Positions 1 through 11,086 of a stretch of 64,000 nt of DNA are shown one piece after another. Below the pieces are notes generated by a model. That model ran no database searches and was not told the origin of the DNA. It worked only from the letters and a program-made list of their open reading frames with translations. A program made the translations under genes and the position numbers. Every line of letters begins with the position of its first letter. Positions within the stretch are counted from its first letter, which is position 1. Origin of the DNA: Phycomyces blakesleeanus NRRL 1555(-) (lineage: Eukaryota; Mucoromycota; Mucoromycetes; Mucorales; Phycomycetaceae); NCBI RefSeq assembly GCF_001638985.1, contig NW_017265160.1, positions 359,378-423,377 of the forward strand, given 5' to 3'.

Positions 1-588
1 GTTCTGCCTGCAGAAATCATCTGCCTGCAGTATCTGCGTCGACTCAAGCTGGATGAGTGTCCACTCCTGAGTCTGGCTGACGTTGCCCTTGCGCACAATC
101 CACCCAGCCTCAAGGAGACCTGTGCCAGGATTGCACTCCGCCACCATCTGCACACACACCCCTTGTCTGATATTCTGCTAAAGTACCTCGCGTCTTCCAA
201 GGCGTGCAGCTGCTGCGGAGGACCATACTGGGACACATTTGTTGTACGAAAACGTCTGATCGAACGCAACGAACGGTCGGTTCCTCTTGAGTACAGACTA
301 TGTTGTGCTCACTGGACAACTGAAACCGATCGGATCCTACAAATGTTTGGCCCCCTCCCCAGTTCATCTTGTCTGCCTCCTCAGCCCACTCTCCCACCCC
401 TCTTACCATTCCCCCATTCCAACCAACGCCCTTGTCGGCCTTGTAACACTGATGCCGTTGAAGAAGAGGAATCCAAAAAGAGGTCGTGGCGATCACAGCA
501 CAAGAAAGTCATGAACAGGAACCACTCTGGCTTTCTTAATCTATCCAAACTCAAACGTGCATCTTCCAGAAACGACAAACTGCCTTAA
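1..588 (+). CDS. C-terminal part of a leucine-rich-repeat-like protein (5' truncated by window)
   Basis: An open frame runs from the first base to a TAA at 586-588, about 195 codons, so the gene starts outside the window. The visible N-terminal part reads as an LRR-like segment (LQYLRRLKLDECPLLSLADV) followed by a helical stretch. After that comes a Cys-rich patch (ACSCCGGPYW, then LCCAHW), and the tail is Pro-rich then basic and probably disordered. LRR proteins of this type usually act as binding scaffolds in signalling; that role is family knowledge, and no substrate can be named here. The Cys pairs could bind metal, but this is a guess. The GC content is clearly higher than in the AT-rich DNA that follows. 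The exact family is not recognised. Confidence 0.6.
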   Translation, partial: VLPAEIICLQYLRRLKLDECPLLSLADVALAHNPPSLKETCARIALRHHLHTHPLSDILLKYLASSKACSCCGGPYWDTFVVRKRLIERNERSVPLEYRLCCAHWTTETDRILQMFGPLPSSSCLPPQPTLPPLLPFPHSNQRPCRPCNTDAVEEEESKKRSWRSQHKKVMNRNHSGFLNLSKLKRASSRNDKLP

Positions 589-1409
589 AAAAAGAATAAT
601 CTATATACACACACAAACAAATTGTACGACACCAAATTGCCACTACAGCTTTTTATATCCTATTTTATTTTTACAAGCGTTTTTATATATATTTATATAT
701 ATATTGCACGTCCTCTCCTTTTTTCTTTTCTCTTATATATTCATATTCCTATTATTCCTATTATTCCTATTAATATTAATATTATAATCATAATTATTAT
801 CATTGTTTTGTAATATGAGCACAAGGCCTTTTCTATAGCTTAGATACCTTGTATCTTGCTAAATACAAAGTATACACTACCTAATATTCATTAAAATTAA
901 AATTGATATTTTATTACTGCTACTGCTACTGCTACTGCTATTAGTATTACTAAAGAATATCTATGTGTGCCTTTAATAATGATAATACTTGTACTGACAG
1001 CTTATAAAGGGCTTCAACCCAATCTAAAAATCTGTCAAAAAACAAAAGATAGAAAATCACTTCGTATGAGGTAAATGATAAGTGTATTCTGTAACTAGGT
1101 TATTTATATATCTATCTATACATATATATATATATTAGCAATTTTATGGTAAGTTATACATGTACATATAAGGAGAGGGACAAGACATGAGAGTAATTGG
1201 AAAAGTGCAAAAGTGCAAAAGTGCAAAAGTGCAAAAGTGCAAAAGTCCTAAGTACATCAAAAACACAAAAATCACAGTTGGAACACATGCAAACTGGAAA
1301 TAATATAATCCTGTATTGTGGCTACGCACAAACTTGATTGTTGATCGTTCCAAGAGGGTTTTGACAACCTTCATTAGTCTGATCTTAGCTGATGACTCTA
1401 ATAGTCATG
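589..1409. other. AT-rich intergenic region with short tandem repeats
   Basis: No gene is supported here. The stretch holds TA-rich tracts, a (TACTGC)n-like run near 917-938, and a tandem array at 1201-1248 made of the 8-mer AAAAGTGC repeated five times plus one variant unit. The short open frames that cross the array are by-products of the repeat. Confidence 0.6.
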
Positions 1410-1997
1410 GTCATCAGCATAGTCATCAGCATATTAGAAAAACAGGTTAAAACCAAAAATCATAATACAAACTTACGCCCCCATTGATTAATGATCTGTT
1501 TCATCATTTACTCTATATTTATTCCTTAAAAAATTATATATGACCTTTTGCTACTAAACTAAACCCAATAAACTCACACTCTTGATTATGCTTAACTTTG
1601 GCTGTAAATTGTCAAACTAAATAGAAAGCGTCTTTTGTTATTTCCGTTGTCATTATCACTTTTTTTTTGGCACCCACACACAACACACGTCTTGCACCTT
1701 TGTACCGAAAGTACCCAACATGGTTCTCGGTATCCTTTCCAAAGGGCGATAACAGAAGCCGGGGTAGCTTGGATATCTTGAGTCTGAAGCAATATTCTTA
1801 TATATATATATATATTTGCTTTTTTCCCCAAAAATAGGCACTAGGAACAGGTGTAATAAGCAAACGGCTTTTTTTTACAGTAAAGAAGCCATTAATATCA
1901 GTGTTATTCAAGTAAATTACCTGACACTCTGCTAGTTGAGAGTATAGACTCAGGTGCGATAAATAACTACACTACCAAGCCCACAGAATGGCCAAAA
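1410..1997 (-). repeat. Dispersed repeat, copy 1 (same family as 21735-22410)
   Basis: Most of this segment matches 21735-22410 in the same orientation. Shared landmarks include the poly-T plus CACCCACACACAACACACG block, AAGCCGGGGTAGCTTGGATA and AAGCCCACAGAATGGCCAAAA at the right edge. Both copies can be read on the minus strand as related protein, for example SRYPSYPGFC then TMLGTFGTKVQDVCCVWV. In this copy the frame breaks at a homopolymer near 1662. Differences between the copies are mostly transitions. The class is unknown: it could be a solo LTR, a piece of a retroelement, or a non-autonomous element. I found no clear terminal repeats. Confidence 0.75.
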
Positions 1998-2449
1998 ACA
2001 AATGCGCATTTGTATACACAAAAGTAGTACATTGAATGAATAGAAGTATGATTTCTGTTATATAGATATTCTTTGGTTACAAGTTCAGTGAATTAATTAT
2101 CTGTAAATCCTGTACTTGGGAACAATCTAATGATTACTCCTTATTATTTTTCTCTTTCCAAAATTTGATAAGAAATCAACTGACTTGCACAAGAAAATAA
2201 AGAAAAATAACCTAGAGTTTGTTACATTTGTGTATAAGCTGATATTTTTCTTTGTGATTATAGATTTAAAGTAAAAGAAACAATAAGGAAGAATGCTAGT
2301 AAGAAGGATTGTCAAATATGAAATGATACCCATTGAATCTATTACTCTTCCCGTTTTCCTCATAAGCACACAGTTGCAATCACACTTTGAAAAGTCCAGT
2401 CTTATTAATTAGAGATGTGAATTGCCTTGGTGACCAATACACGTATCAG
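1998..2449. other. AT-rich intergenic, nothing recognised
   Basis: No frame in this stretch looks coding, and no RNA gene or repeat boundary was seen. Confidence 0.5.
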
Positions 2450-2594
2450 ATTTGATTTGATTTGATCTGATCTGATTTGATTTAATTTGGTTTGATCTGA
2501 TTTGATTTGATTTGATTTGATTTGATTTGATTTGATTTGATTTGATTTGATTTGAATTGAATTGAATTGGTTTGATTTGAATTGGTTTGGCTAG
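2450..2594. repeat. (TTTGA)n pentanucleotide microsatellite
   Basis: About 145 bp of tandem TTTGA units with scattered C and A substitutions. The purest core lies at about 2500-2554. The array forces long open frames on the minus strand (Ile-Lys-Ser-Asn-Gln periodicity) that are not genes. Confidence 0.9.
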
Positions 2595-3652
2595 ATTTGC
2601 TTTCATATATATATATATATATATTATTTGAAATGACACGAAATGACATGAAATGATATGTTATATGTGTCATTGTATGTAGATATTGCAGACAGAGTTT
2701 GAATAAGATCTTTTCCGATGCATTCAGTCTCCTATATAATAATAGGGAATGGCAGAAATATTTATTTATTTTTTGAAACAAAAAGGATAAAAGAAAAATT
2801 CAAAAGACAGAATGACAATATAGTGCATAAATGCTACTCCGTGCACGTACCAACTTTTGAAGAGCAGGTCTAGGCCCAGATTCATTACCATGAAACACAT
2901 CATACATAGAGAAAACAAACAAGAATATAACATACAAAGACGCTGAGGAGATCTTATTGCTATTGGTCTAGAGCCAAACAACACAATATCCAAATCTGTA
3001 ACTGCAAAAAAATAATAATAGGTTCAGGTAATTGAATTTAGACTTTGGCTTTCTGATATGTACATAATATAACTGTGGATACACTCACAACACACAACAC
3101 ATAACACAACCGTCTTTTTGTGACGAGTTTTGGTGTGACATGTATGGTTGAACAAAACAAAAAAAAACAGGTCTTTACTCGTCCCACTTTTGTACGATGG
3201 TACTTGGAATCTCTGACTTGTAATGACACGTTTTTATTTTTTATTTCTATTGTTTTGTACACGCATTCCCTCTATAAATATTTATAAATCAATCAATAAA
3301 GTATGCCATTTTCCAAAATAATCTTATTCTTGTTCTTTTGAGAGGGACCACGTCTTTATTACTAACCAGATATGACGTCAATACATTAGCCCATAAACAC
3401 ATTAACACATTAACATAGTTTTATTATTAATCCTATTGATTCTCTCTCTATATATTTTTTTATTGTATTGTATATTTATATATAAAAGGTTTGATTTGTC
3501 AAAAGAAAATATACGAATAAAGAAAGTGTGAATTGATTGTCTATTTATTTATTTATTTATTAATGAAATATAATAATTAATTTATGTACAAGAATATTTA
3601 CAAGAGGGGCTCTTCTTTAAAGAAGTATAATTTATATATATATATATAGCTG
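2595..3652. other. Intergenic region downstream of the arrestin-like gene
   Basis: AT-rich with (TA)n and (TTTA)n runs, for example ATTTATTTATTTATTTAT near 3544. No supported gene. The part close to 3652 is presumably 3' UTR of the minus-strand arrestin-like gene. Confidence 0.5.
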
Positions 3653-5066
3653 CTAGACAATGGTTTCGTAGGCAGGAGATGCGATGACTGGGAAGGAGGC
3701 GGGTGAACGCAAAGCAGTTCCGTACGAGGGTACCCGAGAAAGGTTTGTCCAATCATTACAGACTCCTTCTACTAGGGCCTGGATGCATGGCAATTGTGAG
3801 ATTTCTTCATAAACAGGCAGACTATCCAATTCTTCGGGAACCTCCGGAGAAATAATGACAGGGATCGCAGCTCTTAATTCTATTGAATTGAATTGTTTTT
3901 TTTTTTTTTTTTTTTAAAAAAAAACATTTAATATAAAATTACTATAGAAAAAATAAAATCGATTGCTTACCAGATACATGTCCATCAGAATTCATGAGAG
4001 ACACGGTGAACTTGAGCTTGTGCTTGACTTGTATCAATTCACTGACAGTATCGCACTGGATTTGCTCAGACGAAGCAGTGTCGATCTTTTCGGTCTTGAC
4101 CCATCTTCCGGACTGCGGCATCGGAAAATGGTCATCCCGACAGTATCGGATAATACGACTCTCAGCCTTATGGTGGCCTTTAGAGCGGAAGGAAGTATAT
4201 TCTTTTAGGAGACAGAGTACCGACAGAACCCGTATGGTATTTGTGAGGGGTGAAATCGAAAAGGTAACAGGGATCTGGTCACTGGCCCCATACACTTTGC
4301 TGGGAACGCTAATGTCATACATAATCTTGTTTGCCCACACATTCGAGATCACAACAGACTGGGCCAGCATAAACGAAGGCCGCAATCGACGGGAGATGTG
4401 GAGATATCGGCTGGTGGCGTAGTTGATCAAAAAAGTCGACCGCTCAATGATGGCCTTGAAACGGTAGGTTACTGAGCCAAGGCTGTGATGAATTGACTCG
4501 GGCAAGTGACCAGGAAGAGCCAACTCAAATTCCCTAAAAAAGAAAAATAAAATTTTAGTTTTTGTGATTTTTAACTTTATTGTTGGGATTCAACATATTC
4601 CTGTTTGTTGTAAATGTATGTACGTATAACAATAATAAAGGTCGATGCTATTTACTTACCATCGATGTTGTCCTTCAAGAGAATGTGATTTTCCAGTCAA
4701 GGGAAGTAAGGACCAGTCTTGTTGAATGAGTGTGATTTCTTCTCTGTAGGGACGTTGAATTGATCCATTGCCTGTTTATAATAGAAATCAATTAGTTTAA
4801 TGACACTCATGTCTTATATAGATAGAAGATCTAATGCAACAAATGAATAAATACTATGTATTCTATATACCTTCAGACCAATGAACCTTTGCTGTTCCAG
4901 TGAATGATAGTCGAATTGCTTTGATTTTTGTTGGTTCTTGACAGTTTAAAAAGACAGATCCATGCAGTAGCACACCAGCAGATTCTTCAGTCGAACCGTT
5001 CATAAGGATTTCGTCTGTCTCGAGATCAATGTGGAACTCTGGTGAATGAATGAATTGAGCAGGCAT
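3653..5066 (-). CDS. Arrestin-domain (alpha-arrestin-like) protein
   Basis: Four exons on the minus strand: 5066-4871, 4771-4660, 4533-3971 and 3879-3653. All introns are GT-AG and the frame is continuous, giving 365 aa. The N-terminal exon holds arrestin-fold strands (SVFLNCQEPTKIKAIRLSF, then GTAKVHWSEG). The third exon holds the bridging and C-terminal sandwich (HSLGSVTYRFKAIIER, then FTVSLMNSDGHVSG). Alpha-arrestins bind membrane cargo such as nutrient transporters and recruit Rsp5/NEDD4 ubiquitin ligases for endocytosis. Here the C-terminal exon has Tyr-containing Pro motifs (SLPVYEE and SPAYETIV at the very end) but no perfect PPxY, so ligase recruitment is inference. The ATG at 5066 is chosen because it precedes the first strand directly. 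A specific subfamily cannot be assigned. Confidence 0.85.
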
Positions 5067-6208
5067 TGTTATCGTTGTTGGTAATTTTGATATCGTTGTT
5101 GGTGTTGGTGTTGGTGTTTGCGGTATCGTACTGAGGATTTGTTTTTATGTGTGTATATATATATATATATATTGATATATATATGGTCGCGCGTGTCTGA
5201 ATAAATTAATGGTTTTGAATTTTGATTTTTTATAGAAAAAACAAACAAACAAAAAAGACAAAAGAGCAAAAAGGACTTCTTTAAAATCAATGGTTATAAA
5301 GAATAGGTGAAGACGAAGAAGAAGATGGAGAAGAAGAGGAAAAAAAGGTGGCGATTATATATATATATATATATATATTTTAAAGAAAAAGGGGTTGAAT
5401 TGAGAGGGGTTATTTATATACAAACCGCAAGATCCTAATTTTTATTTTGTCCGACCCGAAAAAAAAATGTTATACATTCAGCCACCTTACTTTGCCTTGT
5501 GTACTATTTTCTCTCTATTTTCCTTTGACATTGAACCTGTTTTATACATACAATATATACATACATGCATATATTTCATTGGGAGTAATTTGTACATGGT
5601 CTACTAAAAAAGGAAATATCTACTCTATATAATCGCTAAAAATGGATTTACAGTTGTTTTATTTTTATTATTATTATTATTATTTACGGGAAAACATTAT
5701 TGCTGCTAGAAAGGGCGGTAATCATTACTCAGCTGAAAGGATGGATAAACTTAAACCTTTAGTGGTTTCATGTGATATTATTGTCTTTTATATATGTATA
5801 TATAAAAATAATAAGAGAAAAGATGAAATTTGTTTCAAAAATTGAAATAAAGATAAAGACAATCATAAAGATGTATATAAAAAAATATTAATAATAGTAA
5901 TGAAATATTGAGGTAGATAGGAAAAAAGAAAAGAAAAAAGAAATGGGTTTTTGTATTGACAGTTGAAAAATAAAAATAATAAAAAAAAGAGAGATATTGG
6001 GTGAGTGAAATGTGAGAGTGTGCAAGTGAGAGGAGTATGTGAGTGAATAAGTAAAGAAGTGTATAGAAAGAGAATGAATAGGGAAAAATAAATAATTATA
6101 ATGATAATAGTAATAATGATAACAATGATAATATAGAAAGTCAACTTTCTACATCTTATTCTTCTTCTTATTCTTCCTCTTCCTCTTCCTTTTCGCCTTC
6201 TTTTTATC
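5067..6208. other. Intergenic between arrestin-like gene and CTK3-like gene
   Basis: The stretch holds the putative promoter and 5' leader of the arrestin-like gene (GTTGGT repeats near 5080-5117, TA runs at 5153-5182 and 5356-5379). It also holds the 3' flank of the CTK3-like gene (TTCTTC-rich near 6160-6200). No gene is supported. Confidence 0.5.
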
Positions 6209-6737
6209 TTATGAAGACACTTCACACATCTCTGTGTCTTGGTCTTGTGTAGTAGTTGTGCGTTGAGAGAGCATCATATGCCAGGCATAGTGAGGAAGTC
6301 GCATCATATTCTGGACCATCATTGCCTCGTAGTCAGTCTCTGGATCCAAAGGGTCTGTACTCTCCCAGAGTTCCTCAAATTGGGCGTCTGGTGATTCATC
6401 TACAGATCTAATCCAGATTTCTTCCCTCAACTTCTTGTGCTGTCGTACACAAAAATCATGATTGTGCATAGTGAAGATTGATTAATTAATAAATCATCAA
6501 AATAATAACAGTAGCAGTAATCTTCATATCTATATTTGAATACAAACCCTTTCTCGGTCTTCTTCCATACGACGCAAGATGTCATCTTTTGAAAACCCGT
6601 CACCAGTTGTATGAGAACTATGTTTACAAAAAAAAAGACAAAGACAAAAGATATTCAGGTATAAGAGCTACAAACTACAAACTACACACACACACTATAC
6701 TCCTTTATACTCATTTATACACGTAGTCTACGCACAT

Positions 6738-6783
<46 letters not shown>

Positions 6784-8861
6784 ACATATACATATGTGTA
6801 GCTTCTAAAGTTACCCCCAATACACCCACCCGTATGAAAAAGAAAAGAAAAGAAAAGAAAAAAAAAAGTCACTTTTACCTTGTTTCTCGACCCAATAATG
6901 GTTTCTCTGCTTGCTCAATCTCGTTAATCTCAAATATTCTCTTTTGTTTCCAATGATTAAGAATCTATTACAATTCAGTCTGTCAATAGATCCAATCCGA
7001 ATTTTTTTTACACATTACACACTTTACATTGAATACATTAATCACATTGCATATCTATTTCTTATTATTTAAAACTATTGAAAAAATAATAATAATATCT
7101 TACCTTGCGCATGTTTGGTAGATTAACAACGCCCTTGGGATCACTTGGGACAACTGCCTGCACAATCCTACCGAGGTCTTGGCGAGTAAGGTCTACATAT
7201 CCTGTAAAGCGTGATTTCAGACTGGCTGAGAAGATGGCGTCGAGTACGTAAACGATGTTTAAGCGAGCGTTTATTGACGCCTACATAGAAGAATAAGAAA
7301 AAAAAAAGAAAAAAAAGAGAGAACGATATGTAGGTGTACACATATACAGATGTGTAAGTTTTTATATATAGATAAGTTTTATGTATTTTTTTTTTGTATA
7401 TGTATTTTTGTATATGTATTTCTTGTAGGCATATATTTTGTATGTGTAAATAGATAGATATAGATATAGATATAGATATGTGCGTTTGTGGGTGTGCTTG
7501 TATATACGTTTATGTGTGCGTAGATTTTATATATAGGTATATAGATATACACATAGAGATGTATATATGCATGTATATAAAATAAAATAAATAAGAGTCG
7601 CCGTCGAGTAGGCGCCAAAGACAGAAGAAGAAAATGTAAAAAAATAAATAAATAAAGCATAGAATATATGATAGAATTACAAAAGGTGTATTATTTTCTT
7701 TTCTTTTCTTTTTCTTTTTTTTAGCTGTTTTGGTCTATACTTTATACACTGTATCAAAGCAAGAGAAAGGGCGTGCTTGCTTATAAACAAGAAGTGCCAC
7801 AAAGAAAAAGATCTATAGTCCTTGTGCGCACACACCCTCTTCTTGTTCTGATGCCAGTGATTACATCTTCTTTTGTTGATTTTCGTTTATATACATATAT
7901 ACATATATACATATTTATATATTTATATATTTTTATATATATTTATATATAGATATAGATATATATATATATATATATATGGATAAATGTATATACATGC
8001 GTGTGTTGTATGTTGTATGTTGTGTGTGTGTGTGTGTGTACGTGTGCATGTGAGAGTAAAGGAGTAACAATTGTTGCTCTTTATACTGTTTGTTAAAGAA
8101 GCAGTAGCCTCTTTAAAATAATAAAAGAATTATGGTAATAATAGCAATAGTAATAGAAATAATAGTAATAATAATATTAAGAGAAATCAAAAGCTAAATT
8201 TCATAAAAGTTGTGTATATGTACATGAAAAATAATGACAAGAAAGTTATGTTGTTTCAATTATAATAAATCTGCCCTACCATTACCAAATACACTCTACC
8301 AATCTATCCCATATCACCTCACCTCATCTCGCTTTACTAAATTCTACTTCACCTTTTCTTAACCCAACCTCACTTCATTTTACCTTACTCTACCCAAAAT
8401 GTACACATGCACACAAGCATAGACGTACACACGCACCTATGCACGTACATACACATATACACATATACACACGCACATACAATGTAATAAAAATATAGAA
8501 AAAAGCTTTATCAAAGCACTCCAACATCACCACCATATGATTAAAGAAGATAATAATAATAATAAAATAGAGAGAGAGAGAGCGAGAGATATAAAAGAAG
8601 AAAATGTAGAAGAAGTAGTAGTAGGAAAGGGAGTAATAGAGATAAAGAAAAAAAAAACAAAGAAATGAAATGAATTTGTCCGAGGATGACAATTACCTGT
8701 TCGAGTTCTTCAATCAGACAACTGTAGAGATCCTCTGACAGTCGTCGATGGCGCATGGCATAACTTGCGACTTTGTATATTGATTGCTGTGATGCATTGA
8801 GCTTGTTAAGTAATGACAGGAAAACCAGGCGACATTCAAAAGGGTCAGAATCTTCGGCCAT
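6209..8861 (-). CDS. CTK3: CTD kinase subunit gamma-like protein (CID-type domain)
   Basis: Five exons on the minus strand: 8861-8697, 7280-7104, 6964-6879, 6617-6548 and 6439-6209. Phases join perfectly to give 242 aa. The N-terminal half matches the Ctk3/Lsg1 CID-like domain, with DPFECRLVFLSLLNKLNASQ, then YKVASYAMRHR, EDLYSCLIEELEQ and SINARLNIVYVLDAIF. This is the helical right-handed fold that in yeast anchors Ctk3 to the Ctk2 cyclin of the CTDK-I kinase, which phosphorylates Ser2 of the RNA polymerase II CTD. The C-terminal half is charged and helical (HKKLREEIW), ending in an acidic tail. The first intron (7281-8696, 1416 bp) is exceptionally long for this window and packed with microsatellites. 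The gene is divergent from the next gene, with 547 bp between the start codons. Confidence 0.88.
7281..8696 (-). repeat. Microsatellite-rich long intron 1 of the CTK3-like gene
   Basis: The intron contains (GATA)n-like and (TA)n tracts at 7453-7480 and 7940-7980, a TG run near 8022-8039, (AATA)n stretches near 8130-8180, a pyrimidine-rich (CTCACCTCATCTC-like) block at 8290-8390, and a GAGA run near 8571-8584. It has GT (8696) and AG (7281) ends and no supported internal gene. Confidence 0.7.
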
Positions 8862-9408
8862 GATGAAGGATAAAAGTAAGAGTGTGAAAAATTAAATTAA
8901 ATTAAATAAAATAAAATAAAATAAAAAATGAAATCAAATGACAACAACAGGGTCTAGGATAAGAAGAGTGCGAATGACGTGACGGCTTCTCTACACTTGT
9001 CTTTTTATTTTTAGTTTTAATACGTAAACTCTCTCGCTCTCTCTCATTCATTCTTTCTCATTCTTATACTTGATTACAGTATCGTTATAATATAATATCA
9101 ATTGAAACATATTGCTATTCCTGCGCATAATATAAACCAGCTATTACGTAAAAATAATATCATTATGTCTATTAAAAAGACCAAAGAGAAAGAAGTATTT
9201 GCGTATATATATTTTACAATAAAACTACTCCATGAGGGTGCATGTTCTGCTATAAAAAGAGAAAAAAAGTGAATTGCATAAAGTCTGATGACTGGCCTAG
9301 GATCCTCTTCCTCCCCCTCTCTTTCCTTACCCAATTATTCTCTATATTCATTTTCCAAAAAAAAAGCAAACCAGAAAACCTTTTCTGTATAACTATTTTC
9401 GAAAAAAA
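8862..9408. promoter_or_regulatory. Bidirectional intergenic region
   Basis: This 547 bp gap separates two divergent start codons (8861 minus, 9409 plus), so it must hold both promoters. Visible elements are (AAATT)n/(AAAAT)n repeats near 8893-8926 next to the CTK3-like start, a TCTCTCGCTCTCTCTC tract near 9030, and a pyrimidine-rich leader before 9409. No specific factor site is claimed. Confidence 0.5.
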
Positions 9409-10416
9409 ATGCAACTTGTCGTTCTTCGTTACATGCTCGATATCTACAATAGCCTAAGAAATGGCGATTGCGGAACTCTTATAATCTTCAGACGTTTATT
9501 ACTAAAGCCACGCATCGTCTTACCTATAGAAGCTCTCGATGATGAGCTCAAACAAGTCCTGGACGATAAATCATGGTCCATAATGCACCATATCCTCGAA
9601 ATGGCAAAGCAAGATCCAAGCTTTGATACTCTTTGGAGACTATTTGCTGAGCATTTGGATGTTATGTCTTCCCTCTACGGTATGCTGCCAGAATCCACCA
9701 TCTCCGAATGTGTTTCTTCCATGCTACACCACGAGGAATGGGTCTCTGACAGTAAAAAAAGAAAGGAATGTTCAGAGCTTCTTCTCAAAAGCGGCTTCCT
9801 TTATGTCGACGCTATCAATAACCAATGGCGAGACGAGCGTATATGGGTTAATCATGGTTGAGTATCTTTTCTTTTCTTCTTCTTCTTTTAAGCGTACAGA
9901 AAAGAAAAGAAACCGAGCTTATTTTGATGTTTATGTATCTGTCAGTTATTGAAGAAGCCTATAAGCAAGAGATCCGTAGTGCTATGGCTCATGATGAAAG
10001 TTACGAAAACTTTCTTGTAGTGTTCCGTGAGCCTAGGAGCTGGGAATACGAAGAGTGGGGGAGTAGCTACAAAGCCATGATGTCTTGGGTATCGTACTAT
10101 CGACGAGAAGCATTTGGTCGTGTATCTGATCTACTACAGGGACTACACAATCATCGTGGTAAGAAGGAGCGAGACTTTATTATATATACATACATACATA
10201 TATATGTTTCTCTTGCCTTGTAATATATTTAAACATATACATTTACTGACTGTGAGACACGAAATACGTGTTTTTATAGAAAATAAAAAAGAGGAGTATG
10301 ATTCATACGAAGATTATGTCCAAAATGGATTTCTCAGAGAAGGCAGACAAGAACTTGTGGATAATGAATTTGAACATTGTCAAATAGAACGTCGAATGCG
10401 TAGAATGAGGCTGTAA
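9409..10416 (+). CDS. Unrecognised 265-aa helical protein
   Basis: Three exons: 9409-9856, 9946-10158 and 10280-10416. GT-AG introns and matching phases (1 and 1) give 265 aa. The ATG at 9409 lies just after an A-rich leader and is the first in frame. The protein looks mostly alpha-helical and acidic in the middle. Visible stretches are LRYMLDIYNSLRNGDCG, LYGMLPESTISECVSSML and REPRSWEYEEWGSSYK, with a basic Arg/Met-rich end (IERRMRRMRL). No signal peptide, membrane segment or catalytic motif is seen. The consistent splicing argues that it is a real gene. I do not recognise the family. It shares a promoter region with the CTK3-like gene and faces the PL8 lyase gene tail to tail. Confidence 0.75.
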
Positions 10417-11086
10417 TTAATAATAGTGATAAGAAAGATACAAATGTAACTATCTTTAATTTACGCCAATCCCATTAATGACAGTTTTTACACATCTACT
10501 CTTTATTTCTTTGTATATATATATATATATATATATATGAAACAAGGGCAATATAAATGCACAGCCCTAAATTTCATATATTTAATTAAACAAAGTCTGT
10601 ATTTGTTTGTATAGTATGTGTTTCCAAACTATTCTTTCCAGTGTAGTCATTTAGTCTGATCACCTAAACCTAAATACATCGTGAGAATATGTACTCCAAA
10701 AAGAACACAAATCATTATATGTATATATATATGGGTGTGTATTGTTTATAGACAAGCTTTAATATAAATAATAGACCAGTATTTAGCGAATTATAGTCTT
10801 GGATATCTAGACATAAAGGTGTGCAATTAGCTCATTACTATTAACAATGTTTGAAATAAAGAAATCTTGAATCAGATTCTTATAGAGTAAATAATAGCAC
10901 ACAAAGACACTTGGTACCAGTAGACAACAAGAAACCCACTTCAGTAAAAAAGAAAGAAAGAAAAGGATATTAAATGTATATATGTGTATAGATATTTAGA
11001 AATAAATACAATAAAGAAAGCTACCCATAATACACTTTAATGACAGGTGTCTGTGCTGGTGTTTTTATCTTTTATATTTTCTTAAT
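10417..11086. other. Convergent intergenic region
   Basis: The 3' flanks of two convergent genes meet here. AT-rich with a (TA)n run at 10516-10538 and several AATAAA-like words. No gene is supported. Confidence 0.5.

Noticed and set aside
1144..1374. 76-codon minus-strand open frame
   Set aside because: Created by the AAAAGTGC tandem array; periodic Leu-His-Phe-Cys composition and no homology.
2409..2781. Two minus-strand frames rich in Ser-Asn-Gln-Ile-Lys
   Set aside because: Translation of the TTTGA microsatellite.
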